A stretch of DNA of 33,272 bases from contig JADZDA010000009.1 of assembly GCA_020851255.1 (NCBI GenBank), forward strand, positions 1 to 33,272, read 5' to 3'. Position 1 is the first letter of the stretch, and every line of letters begins with the position of its first letter. The position numbers and the translations under genes were made by a program. Source of the stretch: Burkholderiales bacterium (GTDB lineage Bacteria; Pseudomonadota; Gammaproteobacteria; Burkholderiales; Casimicrobiaceae). Positions 7,374-15,785 of the stretch are shown in pieces. The notes under the pieces are model-generated. The model did not search any database. It was not told the origin of the DNA and saw only the letters and a program-made list of their open reading frames with translations.

Positions 7374-7769
7374 ATGCGCGACCAGATCCACGCCGCACTC
7401 TGGTTGTCCGCGATGCCGGTCGCGATCGGCGTCGTGATGAGCGGATTCGGGCAGATCGGCAGTGCCGGCCCGCTCGGGGTCTTCGGGCCGCTGGTCGCGC
7501 TCGCCTGCGCCTGGATCGCGTTCCTCGCCGTCGCCCTCGCCGCCGCGCTGGCCCTGCGTGCGACCGGGCAAGCCGGCGTCGCATTGCGCACCCGGGTCGA
7601 CTGCCCCGCCTGCGGCGCGTCGATCCCGATCATCGTCACCCGCTGCACCGTCTGCCGGGAGGCGATCGGGATACCGGCCGCGTCGCGCCCGACCTGGGCG
7701 ATCACGATGAGCGCCTGGGGCGTGTTCCTGCTCGTTCTGCACCTCCGGCCGGACCGGTGGCTCGCATGA
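7374..7769 (+). CDS. Small membrane protein with a zinc-ribbon-like CPxC/CxxC knuckle
   Basis: The 131-residue protein has two predicted membrane helices (about 8-30 and 36-62), then a soluble segment with C77-P-A-C80 and C91-T-V-C94. It finishes with a third hydrophobic helix (about 108-123). Two CxxC pairs ten residues apart form a typical zinc-ribbon spacing. No known family is recognised. The ATG at 7374 has no good ribosome-binding site, and the gene follows thrH by 46 bases. Codon use looks like that of its neighbours. It is probably real, but the function is unknown. Confidence 0.6.
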   Translation: MRDQIHAALWLSAMPVAIGVVMSGFGQIGSAGPLGVFGPLVALACAWIAFLAVALAAALALRATGQAGVALRTRVDCPACGASIPIIVTRCTVCREAIGIPAASRPTWAITMSAWGVFLLVLHLRPDRWLA

Positions 7770-7848
7770 TCCTGCCTGCGCTGGCGGCGAACGGGCGTGC
7801 GGATGCGCCAGTCCCGATCGCGGCGGACGGTGGCGTTCTCTCCCCGCG

Positions 7849-8820
7849 TCAATCGCCGACGAGCCCCAGCGGCCGCGCCACCCGGTAGATCACCGGCGGC
7901 AGGTAACGCAGGCGGGTCGCCATGACGACGCCGTCGGCCGTGCGAAACGAAAGCGGGGCGTCGGCCACGCGACCCGCCGCCACGGCGTCCAGCCGAGTCA
8001 CCGGCAGCCACTCGCCGTCGATCGCGATGCGCAACAGGCCGAACGCGCGCAACCGGCGGTGCAATTCGTCGGACGACAGGTCGCCCGGACGGTCGATGCG
8101 CATGATCGCCTGCGCATCCGCCTCGGAGCGGTATCCGGCCGGTCCGGTCTGGGGGACGCCCGGAGCGCGCTCGACCATCATCCGCAGCACGTCGCGCAGG
8201 TGACCCGACGCGGCCGACGCCTTCGCGAGGTCGAGGTCCGCCGTGCTCGCGCGATCGGCGGTCGGCACCTCTCCGGCGACCAGCACCGGACCGGCGTCGA
8301 TCGCCGGCGTCATCCGATGAAAGGCGTAGCCGCTGGTCGCGTCGCCGCGATAGACGGACCAGGCGGTCGCGCGCAGCCCGCGACAGCCCGGCAGTCGTCC
8401 GTTGTGGTAATTGACCGCGACATCGAACCGGTCGAGCAGCCGTTCGTCGAGCCGGCGCGGCCAGTAGTAGGACAGTGCGAGCGTGCAGTGCAGCGCCCGC
8501 AGTCGCGCGATCAGCGCCTCGTCGCCCGCCGCATCGCACGCGACGATCACCTCGAAGCGTCGCCGCTTCGCCTCCCGCTCGACGTCGACCGGCGCCGGCG
8601 AGCGCACGCGCCTTTGCGCCGGATCGAACCATGACTTCACGCGTACCGCGAGATCGAGCCAGAGCCGCCGAGACATCCGCCGGATGCGCGACGTCGGCGA
8701 ACCGAGCACCAGCGCGACGACCTCGATATCGGCCCGGGAATCCAGCGCGGCGAGCGTCGCGCGCAGCAGCAGGTTCGGGACGCCCGATGGCTGGGCGCAG
8801 AAAATCACCAGACGATCCAT
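7849..8820 (-). CDS. Formyltransferase-family protein (Fmt-like)
   Basis: The 323-residue protein has the formyltransferase catalytic signature: N137-Y-H139-N-G-R-L-P, followed by R-G and D175-A-G-P. These are the Asn/His/Asp triad used by methionyl-tRNA, sugar and GAR formyltransferases to move a formyl group from 10-formyl-tetrahydrofolate. The N-terminus (MDRLVIFCAQPSGVPN) and the presence of a C-terminal region with an HRRLRAFG segment resemble Fmt and ArnA-like architecture. However, the first 90 residues diverge and the sequence is not ordinary Fmt. The true substrate may be an amino sugar or other amine. Its ATG at 8820 has no clear ribosome-binding site. It is divergent from a secreted hydrolase. 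Confidence 0.75.
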   Translation of the reverse strand: MDRLVIFCAQPSGVPNLLLRATLAALDSRADIEVVALVLGSPTSRIRRMSRRLWLDLAVRVKSWFDPAQRRVRSPAPVDVEREAKRRRFEVIVACDAAGDEALIARLRALHCTLALSYYWPRRLDERLLDRFDVAVNYHNGRLPGCRGLRATAWSVYRGDATSGYAFHRMTPAIDAGPVLVAGEVPTADRASTADLDLAKASAASGHLRDVLRMMVERAPGVPQTGPAGYRSEADAQAIMRIDRPGDLSSDELHRRLRAFGLLRIAIDGEWLPVTRLDAVAAGRVADAPLSFRTADGVVMATRLRYLPPVIYRVARPLGLVGD

Positions 8821-8968
8821 CGTCCGGCCATTGTCGGCCGCGGCCGCCCCCTTGTCACGGCGAGGCGACACGCTCATTGTCGCCAGGCGAGTGTTTGACC
8901 CGCGCGGGCGGGCGGCGGTAGTCTCGCCGGCCGCGCCCACCTCCGAACCGCGCCCCTTGCTTCGCTCG

Positions 8969-9829
8969 GTGACCCGACGCTTCCGCACCGGCATCGCGTT
9001 CCTGGCCGCCGCGATCGTCGCACTGCCGTCGTCCGCGCAGCGGGCAGGCGTCGGTGCCGAGCGCACCGAGGCCGCCCGGCTCGACGGCCAGGAGACCGTC
9101 GTCGATGTCTACCCGCCCCGCGAAGCACCGGTCGCCGGTGTCGCGATCGTCGCGCACGGATTCACCCGCACCCGCGAACGGCACCGGGATCTCGCCCGCG
9201 ATCTCGCGGCGGCCGGCGTGATCGCCGTCGTCCCGGACCTGCCGAACGTCGTCGATCACGCAGGCAACGGCACCGCGGTGGCCGACCTGGTGGAGTCGCT
9301 GGAACGCGGCGCGCTCGGACTCGCGCCGATCGAGCGGGCGCGCATCGTGCTGATCGGCACCTCCGCCGGTGGCCTCGCGACCTTGATTGCAGCCGAACGG
9401 CTGCCAGGCATCGCCGGCTGGATCGGGCTCGATCCGGTCGACAGCACCGGCATGGGACGCTTGGCCGCCGGCCAACTGCGCGCACCGGCCGTGGTCCTGC
9501 TCGCCGACGACTCGAGCTGCAACCTGTTCGGCAGCGGCCGCCAACTGGGTCGCGCGCTCGAGACGCTCGTGGGGATGCGCCGGATCGACGGTGCGTCGCA
9601 TTGCGACTTCGAGGGACCGACGAATCGCGTCTGCACGAATCTGTGCGGACGCGCGTCGCCCGACCGCCAGCGCGAGGCCCGCGAAGCCGCCGTCGGTGCC
9701 GCACTCGACCTGCTCGCGCCCGCGAGGCCGATGCGCGCCGTCGAGCTCGGCCCCGGCGAACCGAACGCGCCGGATACGCAGGATGCAACGAGTGCCGGGA
9801 GCCCGCCTCGCTACCCGGCATCGGACTGA
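8969..9829 (+). CDS. Secreted alpha/beta hydrolase
   Basis: The product (286 residues from GTG 8969) has a signal peptide (RRFRTGIAFLAAAIVALPSSAQ). An alpha/beta-hydrolase fold follows, with an oxyanion-loop HGF at about 63-65, nucleophile elbow G-T-S132-A-G and a likely catalytic histidine at GASH211. D153 or D180 could supply the acid. Cysteines at 184, 212, 222 and 226 suggest disulfides in the periplasm. It resembles PHB-depolymerase- or dienelactone-hydrolase-like esterases, but the substrate is unknown. The start is uncertain: TTG 8957 is possible and no ribosome-binding site helps the choice. GTG 8969 places the basic residues directly before the hydrophobic core. Confidence 0.75.
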   Translation: MTRRFRTGIAFLAAAIVALPSSAQRAGVGAERTEAARLDGQETVVDVYPPREAPVAGVAIVAHGFTRTRERHRDLARDLAAAGVIAVVPDLPNVVDHAGNGTAVADLVESLERGALGLAPIERARIVLIGTSAGGLATLIAAERLPGIAGWIGLDPVDSTGMGRLAAGQLRAPAVVLLADDSSCNLFGSGRQLGRALETLVGMRRIDGASHCDFEGPTNRVCTNLCGRASPDRQREAREAAVGAALDLLAPARPMRAVELGPGEPNAPDTQDATSAGSPPRYPASD

Positions 9830-9862
9830 TCCGTCCGATCGGCTGTCACGCGTACCCCGTCG

Positions 9863-10330
9863 CTAGACCGGCAGCGCGGTCTCGTACTTGACTTCGCGCA
9901 GCACGACGTTCGACCGGATCGTTCCGACCGACTGGATCTTGTACATCACGCGCCGCAGGAAGGCGTCGTAGGCCTTGATGTCGGGGACGACCACCTTGAC
10001 GACGTAATCGGCATCGCCGGTCAGGCTGTGGCACTCGATGACCTCGGGGCAGGCCTGCATCGCCGTCTCGAATTCCGCGGCAGCGCTTTCGGTCTGACGC
10101 GCGAGCGACACCTGCGCGAGGATGCACGTCGACAGGCCGACTTTCTCCCGCGCGACCAGCGCCGTGTAGCGGCGCAGGATTCCCGCACTCTCGAGATCCT
10201 TGACGCGCCGCCAGCATGGCGAGGCCGACAGGCCGACTTTCGCCGAGAGCTCCTGGACCGTCTGCCGGGAGTCGAGCTGGAGCTCGCGCAGGAGCCGCCG
10301 CGAAACTGCGTCTAGAACAATATTCTCCAT
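9863..10330 (-). CDS. Lrp/AsnC-family transcriptional regulator
   Basis: The 155-residue protein has the full Lrp layout. The N-terminal helix-turn-helix includes SRQTVQELSAKVGLSASPCWRRVKDLE. The C-terminal RAM ligand-binding domain (about 65-150) includes CHSLTGDADYVVKVVVPDIKAYDAFL. Proteins of this family respond to amino acids. Its start is 69 bases from that of the indolepyruvate oxidoreductase on the other strand, so it very likely controls that gene and itself in response to an amino acid or its 2-oxoacid. A sequence matching 11 of 15 positions of the E. coli Lrp consensus lies directly upstream (10334-10348). Confidence 0.92.
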   Translation of the reverse strand: MENIVLDAVSRRLLRELQLDSRQTVQELSAKVGLSASPCWRRVKDLESAGILRRYTALVAREKVGLSTCILAQVSLARQTESAAAEFETAMQACPEVIECHSLTGDADYVVKVVVPDIKAYDAFLRRVMYKIQSVGTIRSNVVLREVKYETALPV

Positions 10331-10399
10331 ACTTACATAATTTTGGAATGAACTACCGATAACATCGCATTTGAAAGGTCGAAAAGCAACTAAATTCCG
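10331..10399. promoter_or_regulatory. AT-rich divergent control region with Lrp-like site
   Basis: By hand count this 69-base stretch has 24 G/C, about 35 percent, in a very GC-rich neighbourhood. It separates the Lrp-type regulator from the oxidoreductase. TACATAATTTTGGAA (10334-10348) fits 11 of 15 positions of the E. coli Lrp consensus YAGHAWATTWTDCTR. TAACAT (10360-10365) is a possible plus-strand -10. The site touches the regulator's start, which would fit autoregulation. Confidence 0.5.
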
Positions 10400-13300
10400 A
10401 TGCCGAGGGCGAAACTCGACCCGATGCAGCGTGACCCCGTGCAAGTCGACACGACCGAGGCGACCGGCGACCCGTCGGATCCGCCCGCGGAATTGCGGGA
10501 TTTCCGCCTCGACGACGCGCTGACCGCCGGGCGCGGGCGGATCCTGATCTCGGGCACGCAGGCCTTGGTCCGGCTGGCGCTCACACAGGCGCGCCTCGAC
10601 CGGGACCGCGGCCTGGCGACCGCCGGCTTCGTCACCGGCTACCGGGGATCCCCGCTCGCCGCGCTCGATCTCGCCCTGTGGAAATCGCGGCCGTTGCTCG
10701 ACACGGCCGGCATCCGCTTCCTGCCGGCGATCAACGAGGAGCTCGCCGCCGCGGCCGCGCTGGGCAGTCAGCGGGTAGCGTCGGATCGCGAGCGCACGGT
10801 CGAAGGCGTTTTCGCGCTGTGGTACGGCAAGGGGCCCGGCCTCGATCGCGCCGGCGACACGATGCGCCACGGCAACGCCTACGGCGCCTCGCCGACCGGA
10901 GGCGTGCTCGCGGTCGTCGGCGACGACCACGGCTGCGTGTCGTCGGGCATGCCGTTCCAGAGCGACCGCGCGTTCATCGCCTGGAGCATGCCGGTCCTGC
11001 ATCCGGCGACGCTCGGCGAGATGATCGAATTCGGGCTCTACGGCTGGGCGTTGTCCCGCTATAGCGGTGCCTGGGTCGGCCTGAAGGCGATCTCGGAGAC
11101 GGTCGAGAGCACGGGCGGTGTCGACCTCGATGCGATACGCACCGGATTCGGCGCGCTGCCCGACTTCCGACCGCCGTCCGGCGGACTGCACTTCCGGCTG
11201 CAGGACCTGCCCGGCCCGGGCATCGAAGAGCGCCTCGCCGCCAATCTCGACGCCGCGCGCGCGTTCGCGCAGGCCAATCCGATCGACAAGCTGGTCATCG
11301 CGCCCCCGGCGGCGCGCGTGGGCATCCTGACTTGCGGCAAGGCGCACCTGGACGTGATGGAGGCGCTGCGCCGGCTGGAGATCCCGCGGGGCGCGCTCGC
11401 CGCCGCCGGCGTGCGCCTCCTCAAGATCGGACAGGTCTTCCCGCTGGATCCGGTGCGATTGCGGACGTTCGCGGAAGGACTCACCGAGATCCTCGTCGTC
11501 GAGGAGAAGGCGCCGATCGTCGAGGAGCAGGTCCGCGCCCTGCTCTACGACGCCGACCGGCGGCCGCGCGTACTCGGCAAATCCGACGGGCACGGCGGCG
11601 CGCTGCTGAAAGCGACCGGCGAGACCCGACCCTCGCGGGTGATGCCGGTGCTCGCCGACTGGCTCGCACGCCACGCCGCCGCACTGGACCGGCGCCCGCG
11701 CGTGCCGGTGTTCGCGCCCACGCCGGTGCTCGCGAACGAGGCGGACGGCGTGCGCCGCGTGCCGACCTTCTGTGCCGGCTGCCCGCACAACCTGTCGACG
11801 CGGGTCCCGGACGGGTCGGACGCGAGCGGCGGCATCGGCTGCCACGGCATGTCCGGCTGGATGAACCGCCGCAACTCGTTCGCGCAGGTGCCGATGGGTT
11901 GCGAAGGCGTCGACTGGGTCGGCCAGTCGGCGCACACGCGTACGAAGCACCGCTTCCAGAACATGGGCGACGGCACCTACTCGCACTCCGGATATCTCGC
12001 GATCCGACAGGCCGTCGCCGCCGCTGCGAACATCACCTACAAGATCCTCTACAACGACGCGGTGGCGATGACCGGCGGCCAGCCGGTCGAGGGGCGGCTC
12101 ACGGTCCCGCAGATCGCCCGGCAGCTCGAGGCCGAGGGCGTGGCCCGGCTCGCCGTGGTCGCACGGGATCCCGCCCACTGGCGCGAGCGGTCGAACGAGT
12201 TCCCGCCGGGAACCCGCTACGCCGGTCGCGACGAACTGGACTCGGTGCAGCGCGAACTGCGCGACACGCCGGGGGTCACCGCGCTCCTCTACGACCAGGT
12301 CTGCGCCACCGAAGAGCGGCGCCGGGTTCGACGCGGACTCGCCCGGGCCCGTTCGACGCGGGCGTTCATCCACCCGGACGTCTGCGAGAACTGCGGCGAC
12401 TGCACCGCGCTGTCGAACTGCGTCGCCATCCAGCCGATCGACACTCCGCTGGGACGCAAGCGGCGCGTCGACCCGTCGACCTGCAACGACGATCTCGCCT
12501 GCGTGCCCGCCGAGTGCCCGGCGATCGTCACGCTCGACGGCGCCGTGCCGAAGCGCTGGGCGATCGATCCGGCGCACGCCGGCGGCATCGAGCGCGCCGC
12601 CGCGGCGTTATCCCGACCGCCGGCGTGGCGCTGGACCGGACCCTACGATCTGGTCGTCGCCGGCGTCGGCGGTACCGGCATCGTCACGCTGGGCGCGCTC
12701 GTCGCGACCGCAGCCCACCTCGAAGGCCTCGCGGCATCGGTACTCGACTTCACCGGCATGGCGCAGAAGGGCGGGTCGGTGATCGCCTACGTCCGGCTCG
12801 CCCGCGACCCGTCGCTGCTCCATCAGACGCGGATCGACACGCAGCAGGCCGACGCGATGCTCGCCTGCGACCTGGTCGTCGGCGCATCGCCCCAGGCGCT
12901 CGACACGCTCACGCGCGGGCGCACGCGCGTCGTCGCCAGCCTCCACGAAGCGGCGACCGCCGCGTTCATGTCCGACCCGGACGCCCGCGTACACGCACAG
13001 GCGCTGCTCGCGAAGATCCGGCACGCGATCGGCTCGGACGCGGTGATCGCGCGCGACGCCCACGCGCTCGCCCGGCGCTTTCTCGGCGGAACGATCACCG
13101 CCAACGTACTGCTGCTCGGCGCCGCCTGGCAGGCCGGCCTCGTGCCGGTCGGGCTCGCGGCGCTCGAGCGCGTCATCGAGCTCAACGGCGTCGACGTCGC
13201 CGCCAACCGGCTCGCGTTCTCGATCGGCCGGCTCGCGGTCGGCGATCCGCCGGCGCTGGACTCGCTGGCGGGCGACGAAGGCGGCACCGGGAAGTCGGTC

Positions 13301-13996
13301 GCGGACGGGAATCTCGACCGCGTGATCGCGGACTGGCGCGCGCGACTCACCGCCTGGCAGGACGGCCGCTGTGCGCAGCGCTACGTCGCCCGGGTCGAGC
13401 GCGTGCGCGCCGCCGAGCGCGCGATCGCCGGGGATCGCGACGGCGACCCCGAAACCCTGACGCGCGCGTTCGCCGCGCAGTATGGACGGCTGATCGCGGT
13501 CAAGGACGAGTACGAGGTCGCACGGCTCTATGTCGACGGCAGCCTCGAGCGCGCGATCGCCGGCGACTACGAGAAGACGAGCCGCGTGCGCTACCACTTC
13601 GCGCCGGAAGCGCTCGTGCGCCGGCGCGCGGACGGGCGTCCCGCGCGCAAGATCGCGCTGGGACGCTGGGCGAGACCGCTGCTGGGGCTCGTCGCCGCCG
13701 CCAGGGTGCTGCGCGGCACGCGCCTCGATCCGTTCGGGTCGGGCGCCGAGCGGCGTGCCGAGCGCGCGCTCGCCGACGAGTACGCGGATGCCGTGCTGGC
13801 CTGTGTGGAGTACGCCGGCGCGGCCGGGCGCGCGAAGGCGCTCGAACTCACTCGCCTGGCGGAGTCGGTCCGAGGTTTCGGCCGCACGCGGCGCGAGTCC
13901 GCCACGCGACTGCGCGCGGCGCTCGCCGCCGCGACCGGCGCGGATACTCCCGCGGCAGGGGGCGGCGCACGCGCCGCTCAGACGTACGCCGGGTAG
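10400..13996 (+). CDS. Indolepyruvate ferredoxin oxidoreductase family protein (fused)
   Basis: This 1198-residue protein fuses the alpha and gamma halves of an indolepyruvate:ferredoxin oxidoreductase, an oxygen-sensitive enzyme that oxidatively decarboxylates aryl-2-oxoacids to acyl-CoA. The N-terminal pyrimidine-binding domain starts near GFVTGYRGSPLAALD. The TPP region has FCAGCPHNLSTRV and GIGCHGM (about 455-486). An iron-sulfur region has C662, C665, C668 and C674 and a second cysteine group (CNDDLACVPAEC). The gamma domain begins near 745 with VVAGVGGTGIVTLG. The C-terminal 250 residues form the helical extension common to these long fusions. ATG 10400 is taken as start; ATG 10424 is an alternative. 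Divergent Lrp suggests amino-acid-dependent control. The real substrate may be a branched-chain or aromatic 2-oxoacid. Confidence 0.9.
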   Translation: MPRAKLDPMQRDPVQVDTTEATGDPSDPPAELRDFRLDDALTAGRGRILISGTQALVRLALTQARLDRDRGLATAGFVTGYRGSPLAALDLALWKSRPLLDTAGIRFLPAINEELAAAAALGSQRVASDRERTVEGVFALWYGKGPGLDRAGDTMRHGNAYGASPTGGVLAVVGDDHGCVSSGMPFQSDRAFIAWSMPVLHPATLGEMIEFGLYGWALSRYSGAWVGLKAISETVESTGGVDLDAIRTGFGALPDFRPPSGGLHFRLQDLPGPGIEERLAANLDAARAFAQANPIDKLVIAPPAARVGILTCGKAHLDVMEALRRLEIPRGALAAAGVRLLKIGQVFPLDPVRLRTFAEGLTEILVVEEKAPIVEEQVRALLYDADRRPRVLGKSDGHGGALLKATGETRPSRVMPVLADWLARHAAALDRRPRVPVFAPTPVLANEADGVRRVPTFCAGCPHNLSTRVPDGSDASGGIGCHGMSGWMNRRNSFAQVPMGCEGVDWVGQSAHTRTKHRFQNMGDGTYSHSGYLAIRQAVAAAANITYKILYNDAVAMTGGQPVEGRLTVPQIARQLEAEGVARLAVVARDPAHWRERSNEFPPGTRYAGRDELDSVQRELRDTPGVTALLYDQVCATEERRRVRRGLARARSTRAFIHPDVCENCGDCTALSNCVAIQPIDTPLGRKRRVDPSTCNDDLACVPAECPAIVTLDGAVPKRWAIDPAHAGGIERAAAALSRPPAWRWTGPYDLVVAGVGGTGIVTLGALVATAAHLEGLAASVLDFTGMAQKGGSVIAYVRLARDPSLLHQTRIDTQQADAMLACDLVVGASPQALDTLTRGRTRVVASLHEAATAAFMSDPDARVHAQALLAKIRHAIGSDAVIARDAHALARRFLGGTITANVLLLGAAWQAGLVPVGLAALERVIELNGVDVAANRLAFSIGRLAVGDPPALDSLAGDEGGTGKSVADGNLDRVIADWRARLTAWQDGRCAQRYVARVERVRAAERAIAGDRDGDPETLTRAFAAQYGRLIAVKDEYEVARLYVDGSLERAIAGDYEKTSRVRYHFAPEALVRRRADGRPARKIALGRWARPLLGLVAAARVLRGTRLDPFGSGAERRAERALADEYADAVLACVEYAGAAGRAKALELTRLAESVRGFGRTRRESATRLRAALAAATGADTPAAGGGARAAQTYAG

Positions 13997-15645
13997 TGCG
14001 GGTCGTACATCTGCGACTTCACGAACGCGTGCACGTGCAGCGGATGCTCGATGGTCGCGAGCCCCTCCTTCCACGCGACCTCGGCGACGTCGGCGGCGAT
14101 CTTCGCCGAGACCTCGCGCACGTCGGCGAGCGGCGGGTAGAGGCTACCCTGCGCGAGATCGTCCTCGGTGACGGCCGCCGCGAGGGCGCGCGCCGCGGCC
14201 ATGAACATCGAGTCGGTCACGTGCAGCGCGTGGCAGGCGATAGCGCCCATGCCCACGCCGGGGAAGATGTAGCAGTTGTTGCCCTGCCTCGGCACGTGCC
14301 GGTGGCCGTAGAGCGTCACCGGATCGAAGGGACTGCCCGAGGCGAACAGCGCGCGGCCCCCGCTCCACTGGTAGGCCTGCTCGGCCGTGCACTCGGACTT
14401 CGACGTCGGGTTGGAGAGCGCGAAGACGATCGGCCGCTTGTTGTGTCGGCCCATCGCCTCGATCACCGGCTGCGTGAACGTCGAAGGCGTCGCGGCGACG
14501 CCGATGATCGCCGTCGGCTTGAGCGCCTCGACCGCCGACAGGAAGTCGGCGGCGGGCAGGTGCTCGTGCGCGTACGGCCGCTTGTGCGCGGCGAGATCGC
14601 CGCGGCTCGCGACGACCAGCCCTCTGGAATCGACCAGCCAGCAGCGCCGGCGCGCGTCGCGCTCGGAGAGCCCGTCGTCGACCATCGCATGGGTGAGCAG
14701 GTCCGAGATGCCGGTCGCCGCCTCGCCCGCGCCCAGGCACAGGAACGTCTGCTCGCGCATCGGCTTGCCGGTGACCCGCAGCGCCGAGTAGATCCCGGCC
14801 ACCGTGACCGCCGCGGTCCCCTGGATGTCGTCGTTGAACGTGCAGATCCGTTCGCGGTAGCGTTCGAGGAGCCGGAACGCGTTGTGGTTGGCGAAGTCCT
14901 CGAACTGGACGACGACGCCGGGGAACACCCGCTGCGTCGCGTCGATGAACTCCTCGACCAGCGCGTCGTACTCGTCGCCTTCGAGCCGCGGCAGCCGGGT
15001 GCCGAGGTAGAGCGGGTCGTGGCGCAGCACCTCGTTGTTCGTGCCGACGTCGAGCATCACCGGCAGGCAGCGCGACGGGTCGACGCCGGCGCAGGCGGTG
15101 TAGAGCGCGAGCTTGCCGATCGGGATGCCCATGCCGTTCGCCCCCAGGTCGCCCAGTCCGAGGATGCGCTCGCCGTCGGTGACGACGATCATCGCGACCT
15201 CGCGCTGCGGCCAGTTGCGCAGGACCTCGGCGACGCGTCCGCGGTCGTCGCGACTGACGAAGATGCCGCGCGGCTTGCGGTAGATGTGCCCGAACTGCTG
15301 GCAGGCGAGACCGACGGTCGGCGTGTAGATGATCGGCAGCATCTCGTCGGGGTGGCTCATCACGACGCGGTAGAACAGCGCCTCGTTGCGGTCCATCAGC
15401 GCCTCGAGCAGGATGTAGCGCTCGAGCGGCGAATCGAGACGGCGGAAGTTCTCCAGCACGCGCGAGACCTGCTCTTCCTGCGTCGACACGTGCGGCGGCA
15501 GGAGTCCGCGCAGTCCCAGCGCGTCACGCTCCTCCTGCGTGAACGCCGTGCCCTTGTTGAGCGAGGGCTCGCGCAGCAGCGCGACGCCGCGCGGGAACCA
15601 CGACGGGATGTGATGGTGCGGCCGCCAGGGCCGGTTGCGCTGCAT
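13978..15645 (-). CDS. maeA: NAD-dependent malic enzyme
   Basis: The 555-residue enzyme oxidatively decarboxylates malate to pyruvate in the cytoplasm. It matches the MaeA/SfcA class (about 565 residues) and not the shorter, or phosphotransacetylase-fused, MaeB class. Visible are the catalytic Y107 in IIYTPTVGLACQQFG, K178 in IPIGKLALYTACAGVDPSR, metal ligands E249 and D250 in VVQFEDFANHN and D273 in FNDDIQGTA. The NAD-binding loop is GAGEAATG (305-312) and a conserved SNPTSKSECT segment follows. ATG 15645 has GAGGAGG 7 bases upstream. The gene lies 140 bases downstream of the Bug/amidohydrolase unit on the same strand, with hairpins between, and overlaps the oxidoreductase gene tail to tail by 19 bases. 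Confidence 0.92.
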   Translation of the reverse strand: MQRNRPWRPHHHIPSWFPRGVALLREPSLNKGTAFTQEERDALGLRGLLPPHVSTQEEQVSRVLENFRRLDSPLERYILLEALMDRNEALFYRVVMSHPDEMLPIIYTPTVGLACQQFGHIYRKPRGIFVSRDDRGRVAEVLRNWPQREVAMIVVTDGERILGLGDLGANGMGIPIGKLALYTACAGVDPSRCLPVMLDVGTNNEVLRHDPLYLGTRLPRLEGDEYDALVEEFIDATQRVFPGVVVQFEDFANHNAFRLLERYRERICTFNDDIQGTAAVTVAGIYSALRVTGKPMREQTFLCLGAGEAATGISDLLTHAMVDDGLSERDARRRCWLVDSRGLVVASRGDLAAHKRPYAHEHLPAADFLSAVEALKPTAIIGVAATPSTFTQPVIEAMGRHNKRPIVFALSNPTSKSECTAEQAYQWSGGRALFASGSPFDPVTLYGHRHVPRQGNNCYIFPGVGMGAIACHALHVTDSMFMAAARALAAAVTEDDLAQGSLYPPLADVREVSAKIAADVAEVAWKEGLATIEHPLHVHAFVKSQMYDPHYPAYV

Positions 15646-15734
15646 CGAGGTCCTCCTCGTCGACGGGGGCCGGGTCGGCCGGGTTCGTCGCCCGGTCCGC
15701 CCGCCGGCGGGGATTGTCGCATCGACGCGGCCCG

Positions 15735-15767
15735 GCCGGTACGACCGGCGCGGGCGGCGATGCCGCC
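15735..15767 (-). terminator. Two tandem small hairpins after the Bug gene
   Basis: GCCGGT-ACG-ACCGGC (15735-15749) and GGCGGC-GAT-GCCGCC (15753-15767) are two perfect 6-bp stems with 3-nt loops, back to back, starting 19 bases beyond the Bug gene stop. They may terminate the amidohydrolase-Bug transcript before the malic enzyme gene. No T-tract is present. Confidence 0.35.
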
Positions 15768-15785
15768 GCCCTCGTGGCGCCGCCC

